From positions 6,200,001-6,264,000 of the forward strand of contig NC_091967.1 in assembly GCF_036711975.1 (NCBI RefSeq): a stretch of 64,000 nt of DNA, written 5' to 3'. The stretch's first letter is position 1; each line of letters opens with the position of its first letter. Shown piece by piece: positions 1 to 12,600 of the stretch. Made by a program: the position numbers and the translations under genes. The DNA comes from Onthophagus taurus (Eukaryota > Arthropoda > Insecta > Coleoptera > Scarabaeidae). Below the pieces are notes generated by a model. The model did no database searches and had not been told where the DNA came from. It saw only the letters and a program-made list of their open reading frames with translations.

Positions 1-674
1 GCCAAACAAAGCGTCTTAAAAGGTATAAAATAAGAAATTTTGATTTTTTCTGAATAATATAGGACTAAACTCCTCGTTTTTAGCGAATAGAAAAGTTTTG
101 GCGACCACTTTGAAAATTGACATGCACTTTTAATGAAAATTTTACATTAAAAAAATAATTTAACTCATTTCGAGTTTCAAGGTTGGTAGTAACAACAGAA
201 ATTCCCTGCTAAATTAGTTGTCGAAAAAGGTTATGTATTTATAATTAATAATACTTATAAAAATAATTGGAAATAAGTAATTGACAAACAAAATTAATGA
301 AATAAATTTAATTTATTTATGTTTTAGATATGTTAGGAGCCGATTATTTAGAAAAAAAAATCATGGTGATCGAGAAACTTTGGAAAGTTTATTACAAAGA
401 CCGGTGTTAAAAAATAACTTCTCTTAGAATCTATATACAAGGGATGCATCGAGATTTTACTGTAATTTTATAGAGTAATCTATTTTACCGACAAAATAAG
501 TGTTAGTACCTGTACCCGTTAGATAACGCTAGTATACAAAAATATTTCTACGACAGCTGATAAGTCGATTTACACCGTGAATTTATATAGAGAAGACTGA
601 CTTATTGTGTATAGGAGATAGGAATACGCGGTCGATTTATAAGAATGAGTGGGACAGACAGTAGTGAGTAGAAA
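1..674. other. Upstream region and 5' UTR of alpha-catulin
   Basis: AT-rich sequence with no convincing coding exon. The last part is probably the 5' UTR of the alpha-catulin transcript. A short upstream ATG frame at 645-671 (8 codons) is in frame with the gene's ATG and ends in TAG three bases before it, so translation of alpha-catulin cannot begin further upstream in this exon. I see no clear TATA box. Confidence 0.4.
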
Positions 675-3600
675 ATGGCAGCTGTAGGTACTTCAAATTT
701 TGATTGTTTAGAAATAAAAACCCGTAGTATAGAACAAACCCTGCTACCTCTGATTAAACAGGTAAAACAAAATAGGATTTATGTGGTTTTGTACGCACGT
801 GCATTCATTTTACTCTAATATTCTTTAATTCCGTGCGCTCGCCGCCTTTTCGTTTTGTGTGTAACGCCGCTTACTCATGCCGCAACGATTTTGTAGAATT
901 TCTTTTTGGCATATAAATGAAAAAGATTTCTAATACAGTGGTACGCTGTGTTTTCAGTTGTTGGCAAGGTTGATGCAGTTGCATAGAGTAACATCGGCTT
1001 TGATGTTCGCTGATTACCAGCTTTCATGTAACTCCCTTTTTTTATTTTCATTTGCAAAGCAAGGTTATGTTTTTGTTTATTTAGTAACATGTGCGAATGT
1101 TGTTCATACGCACGCGTTAAATAACTGATGTATTATTGTTTCAATGTTTTAATATTAATCTTGTGTGTTGTTTTTATTTGAAATCGGTTTCAAAACATAA
1201 TTTTATTGAGAAAATATATTTATCATCTATTCTTCAAAGATAGTTGTATCCGGAAGGTATGGGCATTTGTGAACCAAATAGCTGCATTAAATTGCTTCTC
1301 AGGTTGGTCATAACCGTTCTTGCTATAAACTTCTGCACCGTTTTGGGCCTAGAAAAGGGACAGAAAGGTGCATCTATAAACATTTTTACAGCCAGTTGGA
1401 TCGCCCTAAAGGCAATTCAGCAACATGAGAGAACTCCCTAGGGGCAATGATGTTACTCTATGGTGGGTTCCAGGTCACCGAGACATTGAGAGCAATGAAA
1501 AAGCGGAAACATCAATAGCTTTGAGGTCTCAAAAGATAATCTTTCGCTGGAAAGAACTTCCAGGTCACAGACAAACGAAGAGTATGATAACTTCGTAAAA
1601 CAAAATCAAAGATGTTCTATGCCTTAACAAAGGGGATCTAAGGTAGCAACCTTAGATAGGCGCCCCTAAACTATCATCTCTTCCACATTGGACAAAAGTT
1701 ACAATAAGTTACAATAGATCTTATAGGTCGCGGTGACGAAAGGGGCCATTCCCGGCACCAATAATAATAATAGTTTTCATCGAAAGCAACATATTTTATA
1801 TGGAAAATCAGAATTTGCAATAACAACTAGGTATACCAGTCCAATTAATATAACAGAATTGTAGTCTATTTCTTGTGGACTAGATAAATTGTATCCGCAT
1901 TGCCCTTTCTGTCCCCTCCTGTTTCAATCTGGCCTCCAAATCCTCTTAATTCATTCCCTTCCCTCTATCTTATCACCCCCTCTTTAACTTTCTGCAGATC
2001 AACCACCATTTCCTAATCATTTCCACACAATCTACTAATACTTTTCTCTTTTCCTTTCTCTACCTCCTCCAAGTAAATCGAGGTGGTTTAGAGTTAAAAC
2101 TCTTTAATCGACGTTATTAAAGAAAAAGTTTAAGATAAATATGTGTTCTAGTTTATGTATTTACAAAATATTCTGTGAAACTGAGTATGAAATCGATTGG
2201 GTATCGAATTCGTACTTTGAGGGTTGAAAACGGTGCATTATTTTATATGATCGTCAATAACTGCAGGATCTCGTTACGAGTGCTTCTCACTTTCACGAAT
2301 TCAATCGATTTCTCGCATTGTGTACCCGAAATAAAATAGTAACAGTATTTTTTAACTGCCATTTTTTTCTAAGAGAGCTGAGTATCGACATTCATTTTGT
2401 TGCATTCACCAATGCAACAAAAAATGGGGTTCCTATTTAAAAATGTCAACTTAGGTATGGTATTTTAATTTTGTGACATCTGTACATTTCAATTTTATCC
2501 AAAAAAATGCGCGTTAAAAAATATAACATAGATTTCTAAGGCTGTTCTACGGAGTTCCAGTAAAATATCAAAGGATATGTTTTAACATAGTAAGATTAAG
2601 GAAAATAAGCAATGACTTCCAGAAAAGAAAAATTGAGTTAGGTTAGTTTTGTTTACAAATGTTAATGAACTCTGATAAAAAAATTAGGTAATGTTAGGAT
2701 AGGTCAGTTTTGTTTTGAACCACCAATTATAGCGTGAAGGAATGTCGGTTTTCTTTTGAACCCTAATTATAGCGTGAAGAAACCGCAATTATAGCGTGAA
2801 GAAATGTTAGGATAGGTCAGTTTTGTTTTGAAACTCCAGTTATAGCGTGAAGGAATGTCGGTTTTCTTTTGAACCCCAATTATAGCGTGAAGGAATGTCG
2901 GTTTTCTTTTGAATCCCAATTATAGCGTGAAGGAATGTCGATTTTCTTTTGAATCCTAATTATAGCGTGAAGAAACCGCAATTATAGCGTGAAGAAATGT
3001 TAGGATAGGTCAGTTTTGTATTGAAACTCCAATTATAGCGTGAAGGAATGTCGGTTTTCTTTTGAACCCTAATTATAGCGTGAAGAAACCGCACTTATAG
3101 CGTGAAGAAATGTTAGGATAGGTTAGTTTTGTTTTGAAATTCCAATTATAGCGCGAAGAATGTCAGTTTTCTTTTGAATCCTATGTTTGGTAATGTTTGG
3201 TAAGCTTAATTTTTCGAAATTCATTGTAAAATTTTATTCGGTTTTGTTATACGGTTTGTTAACGAATTTGGGACACCTGTACATAACTTACATCTGGTTG
3301 CGGCGTTTGGTGGCTGGCTGGGCATCCCTCAGAATATAGCTGTTGTTCTGGAGGTACCCTTCTTCTTTTTCATATTCTTTCCGTCGCATATCCTTTCTGT
3401 TCGCTGGAATAAGATTTGATCTTCTTCCGATACACTCCTACCCCAATCTGTCTTCCTAGTAATTAAAACACCCAGGAAAGGTAACTGTTTTGAAGCTTCC
3501 GTTTCCATGGTAAATTTAATCATGGTGTGTTGAGAGTTCAGGAACTTCTGAACCACCTTTTCTCTAACTCTCTTCTTCAAGCTGTCGGATCATAAAAGTG

Positions 3601-6600
3601 CCATCCACGCAATGAAGCCATATCTTTGGTTTCCACGGACTATTCCGTAACGTTCTTTTCACTATGATGTGAGTATGCAAAATACTTTGAGAATTTGATT
3701 TAGTAATTTTTTTTAATAATAACCTTTTAATTAAATGTTTCAATTAAAGTCCTTAATGTAAAATAATTTGTAGATGTATCTAATTAAACAGCGCTGTAAC
3801 CCAATGAATACAGTTATGGTAATATCAAGATACGTGATTTACATTTTAGATTTAAACGTTCGTAACCGTTGCCATCTTACGAATCCCATTTAAGTTGCGT
3901 TGAATTTAGCTTGCCAACTATAAATTAATGGCACGATTATTTCGTGTACATACACAAGCTGTCGCGTTGGGTGGTGTCATTCTTTTTTCTCCCATTTATA
4001 ATCGAATTGGAATAGAGTTTTCATTAAAACAAAATAATTATGTGTCAGAATTGATTTTATTCATTTTATAACAACTAAATTTTTGGCACATCAACAAATT
4101 ATTTAGTTTTGAACTAAACAGCGTGTTTCCACTCAAACCGCACCGATATAGATATAAATAATGTGTGCATCTGTTTGGCATATTTCTCTTTTTTGAATGT
4201 AATGAATCACTACGTGCGGGTGTATTTTGGATAGCGCCGGGGAAAAAATGTAAAACTAAATGTTTTAATTAAAAAATGTAATGGGGTGTATTTTCCTGTT
4301 GACACGTTATTTTCAGAAATAAAAGTTTCTATTAAATTCACTTTGTGGCGCTAAGTGCAATTCTAAAAGTGAACTCAAAAGTCAAGAGCGAAATTCTACC
4401 GGTCTGGCAAATACACAAGTTGAACGAACACGATTGCGCGAGAGTAGTACTCTTCTATTCAATATTGTGTTTTAAAAAGCTTTAAAACATTAACTTTTTT
4501 TATTTCTTTTCTAACTCAACGTTGAGAGCGTGATGAATTACTACCACTACTAGAAAACGGAAACTTTTAAAAGTGGATTAAATTGAGTACCGTTAGTTTT
4601 CTTTACGTCGGGTAAATTGCTTAAGGATAATTAAATTAATCCTGCTCTTTTTAACATTCAATTACATCTACAAATTTAATTAAAAAACTAAGCAACAAAT
4701 TATCTTTTTATTTTTAAGTGAGATATATATTTTCTAATTTTAACAGTTATTTTAAAAATTCTTTTTAACGAGATTAAATATTGTAGGTGTATTCGGAAAA
4801 CGAGCAGACATTGTAAAAGTTCTAATCCCATTATGGTTTGAAAAAAAATGTTTCCTGCTACCAGTTTCATTTAAATCAGGATTTATAGTTTCCAGTGACA
4901 TGTTTTCTATTTACACTGCGTGTACACATACAAATTCGAGGGGTTTATTCGATTTCGATCTACGCTCAGTGAATAATTTTGACTCGTTCGTGTTGTCGCC
5001 GGTTCGATGGTTTAAAACCGAGAGTAACGATAAAAACGCAATCCCACGGGGAAAATATTTCAGAGTCACGTTTCGCTGTTAAGTTATTCATAGGTGTACT
5101 GGGTTTGCGATAAAACCTGAAATGGAACATTAAAGATTAACTTTTCGTGATTCGCTCGCCAACACAATATGTTAATATGGCGTGTTAATTGTTCCAACAT
5201 TTAAAATATTTTTATTCACCACCATTTTATATATTGTTGATTGAGCAACCTTTTGTAATTTATTTTTTTGGCATGTATTGATTAATCTTCATAACGTGTG
5301 ACATTTTGGACGTTTAGATAATGACCCACCTCGGGCAATCTGAGGTTAATATACCTATACAGCCAATGTGTCCTCAGTTATTAATACGTGTAACCAGTGT
5401 GCAACCGCGAAACCTCATTTACAACACGAATGGGTACGCAACGTCGATGCTATGGTTATACATCAGATATAATCTAAACCGATAGGAGTAATTTCCGATG
5501 GCAATACACGCGACCCTGTTGCATATATACGACGATCCACTCGCCTGCCCCATTTCCAACGATTGTATCTCGTCGAATACCATCTCGAATTCCTACGCGA
5601 TGCGTACTGTCGTGAATCCGGAAACTGTTCTATAAAATATGATCGAAATCGAAACGGAAGCTAGAACGGAATATTTCGTTAATGGAATTTCCAAAATGGG
5701 CAAAAAGAGAAAATTCCTGCGATAGTAGATTTTAGTTTGGAGAAATGCCAAGAATTTGATATTATTTCAAACAGTTTTGATTATCGCGATTTATGACAAG
5801 AGTTTCTAATTTTTTATAAGGATCTAAATATTGTAGTAAATATTAAAGAAGAATTAATGAACTTACAGCTTTAAGAACCAGACGTATAAGGAACTATCAA
5901 AGATGATTAATAATAGCAAGGAAGGTTACCATAATCTTCAAGAGCTCCAAGGAACGCTATCAACCTACAAAGCAAATCAGACAAGGCTATATAGACTAAA
6001 TATCAAAGTATACAGAAACAAGGAAAGTGAGATAACCAGCAATTTGAAAGACATCAAAAACACATGGAAAGCTCACTTTCAAGATCTTCTATATGTCAGA
6101 ACGCGAGAGCCAAAAAATGTGTACGAAAGAGAAGGACGTGGATGGCAATGAAAGTAAACTACGGCTGTACCAACAGTTATAGAAGTAAGAGCTACAATAC
6201 GAAACAACAAAGCCGAGGTGGAGCTGTTCTCCTGTCATCTGTCCAATATACGAGAAAGACGACAAATTAATATATCGTGGAATATCTTTGCTTAACACTA
6301 GATACAAGCTTAAACCAGTCTCTACGGCTAATCCCAAATGTTTCTAGGTCTAATGCTAGTTCTAGTGACAGTGCAAGTGTAAAACTAGAACTAACACTAT
6401 ACCTAGAACTAGAATCATTTGGGTTTAGCCGTCTTTAGACACGTGCGGCTAAACCCAAATGATTCTAGTTCTAGGTATGGTGTTAGTTCTACATAGTAAC
6501 AGAATCATTCGGGGTTAGCCGCACGTCTTTCAGGACGGCTAAACCCGAATGATTCTAGTTTGAAGTCTTGTGTTAGTTCTAGTGATAGTGCTAGTGTTAG

Positions 6601-9600
6601 TTCTAGTTTTAATTCAATACAAATATGCAACATAGTGATATTTTATGTTAACTAGCTACCTACCACTGTCACTAGAAGTAACATTAGACCTAGAATTAAA
6701 AACATTCAGACATGTTACATTTTATGTGGGACAAAGGAAGTAGATACGCCCTGGTTTCTATGGAAATATATTTTTATATATTGCATTTTAAGTGAAATTC
6801 ACTGTATATACAAATATATGATGATGTTTTTTGAAATAAATACAACTTGTTTAATTACAAGTACATCCAAAATAGCTTAAATTAACTACATTTATAAATT
6901 TCTAATCAATTTTCATTTAGTAGTTATTGGACTGAAAAAGGTTCCATGTTATTTATTGCCGTGAAAACCTCTTCAAATGATAATTTATACGTACGCGTAC
7001 AAGCTCTCATGTTTGTTCAAGGTAATTAGTAGTTGGATCGTTATCAAGTACCGTCCCCGATACAATAGTCGAACATGCATTTATCAAGTAATTTAGATAC
7101 AATTTGTATACTAACTCAGTAGTTTGATGTACAGTTAAATAATTCTATACCTTCCATCATTTCCAATGAATTTGTATTATTTATCACTCTGCTTTATTTA
7201 TAACTTTAATAAGTAATAAATTGCTAAATTATTTAGTAACTATAGATTGAAATACATCTTAAACGATAAATAACTCGTACAAATCTAAAATTAAAGGTCT
7301 ACTATTGATTATTTAATGTCTAGGCCGAAACAATCGACTACCCGGATAGTAAATATAAAACGACGTTCAATTAACGACCGGGGCGAGGCGCAAAGAACAC
7401 AAATCACTTCTATGTTTATAGTGAGCACGAACCTCCTCGTGTCAGTTATCTGACCGAAATTCATTAAATCGGCAGCTCTATTTTCGTGCTGCACAAAAAC
7501 GCCCCACTAAACGATTATTGTAATCCGGTCGATTATTGGAAACTCGCACTGAATCATACTTAAGCTCCTTTTTCATTCCATTCGGAATTCTATCAATTTG
7601 AGTATTGGCAAAAGTTCCAATATCTATGTTTCATCTAGTAATCAATAATTCATTCTATAGATATTACGATTAAGGTTATTCATATTAAATTAGGTCTATT
7701 TATGAGTATTGTGTTTGGATAAGGTGACATGACATCGATATTTATGTATGATTTGATTTAGTTAAATTTTGATGATTTTCACTTGATTTTAGCATTGGTT
7801 CTATTTTTAGAAAAAAATCTTTATAACCTTTATGTAACAACAACACACTATCTACACCGACATTCTCTCATCTAGTACAGAGAGAGGAACATGAGAGAGG
7901 AACGCGTATAGGCATATCTCGGAACCAGAAACAATACGAGCTACTTCCACCATCGCGAGTAGGTTTGTGTAGAGATAAAAGGGCAACATACGAACAAGTG
8001 GTCGGCAAGTTTTAGGCTCGCGCATCTCGGAACCATTCCGTATTCCCCTCATTTTCAAATAGTTCCGAGTTAACTTCAGTTACTGTAAACACCAACTCCA
8101 TCCTCTTTCACGCCATCGTACAAAAAGCTCTTTGGCAATTAGTAGCAAAGGAATTCTCAGATGATGAAGGAAGGAAACGAAGAATGGATTTTCTTTTTTC
8201 CTCGTAGTTTTTTGTTGGCTCTCTGGTGAACGAGAGTCAAAACGCGTCGAGAATTGCCGTGCGCGCGTCTTCGCGCCAATTACACAAATCGATATCGGGG
8301 TCCAGGTTCCAGGAGTACCGCCACTGCAGTCTTCCCGGTTCCGTGGCGCGACCCGGTCGCTCTGTTCCACTCGTGCCACTTTGACCACATTCCAGACAAA
8401 TCAAAATGTTCTTCAATTAAATTTGACACCGATCGCCCACCTTTTAACGGCTCTTAACCACCGAAGACGACCGCGACGGACGTGAATAATAATTTCTAAT
8501 TTATCATTTAAAAAAAATCATCTCTCTCCTGAACGAGCTTTTATTCGCGAACGTAAAAATCGAAAAACGTTAAATAGTTAATAATCGAAACGTTCAATAT
8601 CGTGTAGATGAAAATCAAGAAATAGCGAGAAAAAAGAATTGTGTAGGCAACATATCATCGAGTTACGACGTCGAATACCACTCGAAACTTAGTTCAAAAA
8701 CGAATTTACACCAAAAGATAATAAACTGTACAATAACTAACGTAAAGAAAAGAATAATCGAAAGATTTTAGAGAGATAAATTTAATTTTCGTACATTGAA
8801 GTATTTTTTATTGTATAAAAATAATTAAAATATCGATCGATTGTGATCCGATGTAAATTAGTAACGAATACATTCGTTTTAGTGACACTATGAGTTCATT
8901 AAGGTCGTCACTTTCGAACAGGCACGTTAATGGAAAGGTATGATCTCACTTTATTAATTAGATTATAATGTTTCGCTAAAAAAAAATATTTAAATATAAA
9001 TAAAATATAGATATTTTATAGATAGATGATATTCGATGTAGCACTTGTAGATATACACCGGAAGAAATAACCTGTTGTACCTTTTGGCAAGGTTTGCTTA
9101 ATACGAAACTAAATCTCTAATTTAGTAATAGAAACGCGAACTGAATATTATTCGTATCTTATTTTTTAATTTATCGATTTTATTTTAAACGATTTACAAG
9201 TTTCAATTGCCGAAAAAAGTAAATCTCACAAAGTTGTTATATTTGTAAATTAATAAACGATACATAGTTGCTTTCAAGTTGAACAAATAAACCTCAATTT
9301 CTTCTCGTAAAAGTTTCAACGCGGTTATAAATCTCAATCAAATACACGAACTTTCGATATACTGGGAAAGATAAATTATTGTTTCTGTTATAAAATCTCT
9401 TTTTATGTTTCCTATATTTCACTTCAAGTCAATTTTTAAAAATTTATTACTGTATTAACAATCTCATTAGAAACTTTAAACTAACTTTGTCTAAAAAAAC
9501 GGTAAGTATAAAAATGGGGCAAGTTTAATGGGTACATTACTTGTTAATTAAGTGTTTCAAAGTAGATCGAGTTCGTAAAAAGAGATCTTTAAATTTTAAT

Positions 9601-12600
9601 AGGTTTTTTTATAAACATGCTAATTACTGAGGACGTCACTGGTATAACTTTTAGTTCTTTAATACACTTTTTTCTCTACTTGTAACAATATAAAATAACG
9701 GCATAAAATTGATTTCACGTTTCACATTTTCGTTTTCATGACACAAATTTTTGAGTTATTTCTCTTGAATTCCTTCTGATAAGGTCCCAGTATGTTTTCC
9801 ACATAGAGTATCAGTCGTATATTATTCAGAGTTTTTCAGTTTTTCGACATTATACCTTGTTATCTTTGTTTCTACCTTTTCTTTTCTTGCATTAGATATT
9901 CTAGCTACGAATATTCATGGATGAGGCAAAGTTTACAAGTCTGGTTCCGTTATGATTATACTCTTTGTATAAACTATATGGTCTACTTTTACATTATTTG
10001 TGCTCCCTTTTAATGTTATAGGTACTGGGGTTCTTTAGAGCAAATTTTGGAACTATGGTTTTAACAATTTGATATTCTATATGAATTTCTGTTATGCACA
10101 ACATTGGTCTGAGAGCAACGCCAGCTTCTTGCAACAATACCGCGACAAGTATTCCTTGCATTAGTCATTTTGAACCCATCTCTTGTTTTAGAGTAGATCT
10201 TAGAAAATTACTGCGCGTTTTTAAATTCCATACTATATTTTTCTTAGTTGTTATAATATTCGAGATCTTCAATAATATTCATATTTAACAAGCTCATCTT
10301 GTACAAATTGAATATAGTGGTTGCACAAGTGCCCTCTCTTGAAATCTATTAATACTAATTTTTTACACTAATTTACACTTTTTATAAAGTAACAAATTTA
10401 ATAATAATTTGTTAATGTGTATTTCATAAGGTAATACAAGAGAACAATTCGTGACATTTCTTCCCCATCCTGGTGTTCGGTAAATTCGAGAATTTCAATT
10501 TGGTCTTGGTGATACAATCTCGAGAACGACCTAAGATATACTGCTTCCTCCAGTTCGGGATCGATATTTATATCATCTATTCCAAGGATGTATTTCCATG
10601 CGAAGGTTTTTTTGTGTTCCGATTCTATTTCTCTGAAGTAATTTGAATTTTAACGTTCCTTTCTGTACTTGCGATCGTTATTTCTACAATTATCTTCTAC
10701 GTTTTGTTTCTGTTTTTATTTTCACCGACCGTGTTTTGAGCGAGAAATGAAACATTAAAAAGCAGTTAACGATTTGAAACTTTTCCATATTGATATACAA
10801 TAATTAAGAATTTTTACAGCTTTGATGATTAATGACTTGGAGAAATATTGAATGAGTTGGGAAAAATCTCGAGTCTACTGCTCTTGGTTAAAAAAAATTG
10901 GATTGGTGCCAAAAACTCGTGACATTTTAACCAGAAGGTGCTTGTAACTTTGCCCCTTCTGAACTATTTAGTACAATTTTCGATTTGATTAAAAACCCCA
11001 TCAAAATTTAATCGTCTGTTTTTAACTTTTTAAATTTTTTCTTCAGCCTTATGAAATACCAAAAAAAAAGGAAAGTTTTGTCCCTTAATATATTTAGGAA
11101 GGATTTTGCATTCGACAACTCCCAGATTTGAACCCGACAAACTTTGCGAAAACTTTGAATTGCTTTGAAACTGAACACGCCGGGGATAAATCCGCTTTTA
11201 GTTCCGCGAGTTTCTGATGTTGTATTCGCAAAAAGTTTCTCCACGTTAAGAGATCATCTCAGTGGGTCACCTAGCGGCTGATTCGGGTTTTAGATTTGTT
11301 CGAGAGTTATTAATTTGTTTGAATGAATCGAAGAGTTTGTCGCGGATCTCAATTTATCCTTTCGTCACAAATAAGATTACAAAAACTCTTCTTCAATCTT
11401 GGTCGTTAATTGGATTTTAACGTTACGTGAAACCATAGTAATCACATTTAGATCAGAAAATTTGTGTTATTTGTACTAATCTTGTATTGACATTAGGTAA
11501 AGTTTATTTTATATTCCAGTACTGCAATTGCTACACATTTATGGATATTGTCCTCTAAAAAATCCATATAATAGGGTTGGCGTAGCTTTTGTAATATAAT
11601 CTACGGTCATAATCGGTATTTTGTTTTGTAGCACATGCGACTAACCGGGAGATTAGTATTAAACTCTATTTAACGTTAATACCACGGCTTTATGTCGTAC
11701 ACAAATTCCAACATGTTTAAATGACAGATTTTTAATTTCATTTTTACTTTAGTATATTTTCAAAATGCGCAATCATTAATTTTTTTATATAACGAGATTT
11801 ATATATAAGTAAGCATCTGCTTAGACGTAAATTTCTAATATTTTGCATAGCACCTTGAACTACGCTTTCGCCAAAGATTTTGAACATTTTTTGTATTCAA
11901 AAGTATTTCAAAAATTATCAAAGTGATTATTGAAACTTTGCACATGTGTTGCGCAGAGACAAAAAAAATCGTTGAGTTAAAGGACCACATCCTTTATGCC
12001 TGCCGTCTTGAATCTGCACAACGTTGAATGCTTTTTTCATTGTTAGGAGTTACAACGATATCTAAGATGTCGTTTTTAATTATACATATAACAAATTCCA
12101 CGCTTCCAAAGGACTTGAAATATTTTTAAATGCACGTTCAGGTTCACCTAATGTTTAGATTTCTGTATCGCTTTTTATTTCCTAGATTTTGTTGATTAGA
12201 TTTTCTTCTGCAAACTCGTCAACTTCTTCTTTTATTGATACGTCTAGGATTTCCTCATCGTATTCAGTGATCTTCCATCTTCAGGCTCTGTTTCAAAATG
12301 GCAAAAACGACATTTACTTGATTTCCTAAGAAATGCGAGAAATCGTATTCAAATAGATATTTGCGAAAACTTTAAACCAATATTGTAGGCTATGCTGCTT
12401 GGATGCGTTGGATGCTCAAAACAGAAAAAGTGACCATTTTGGCGTTTATGTCGTTTTGGGTTGAGAGCGACGATATGTTTCTGTCACTAATTACGTAGAG
12501 TTTTGATGATTTAATTTATTTATCACTTTTTGTATTCATGGTTTTGGCGTTGTTTCCTTATTTTCGTCAATCTTCGTTTTAATATCTGATAATTCTTGAA

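Noticed and set aside
2690..3182. CRISPR array
   Set aside because: The repeats are short, the spacers are themselves repeated and the genome is eukaryotic; it is a minisatellite.
8080..8457. Open frames on both strands in the GC-richer block
   Set aside because: The frames overlap each other on opposite strands, show no domain and are explained by higher GC content and few stops.
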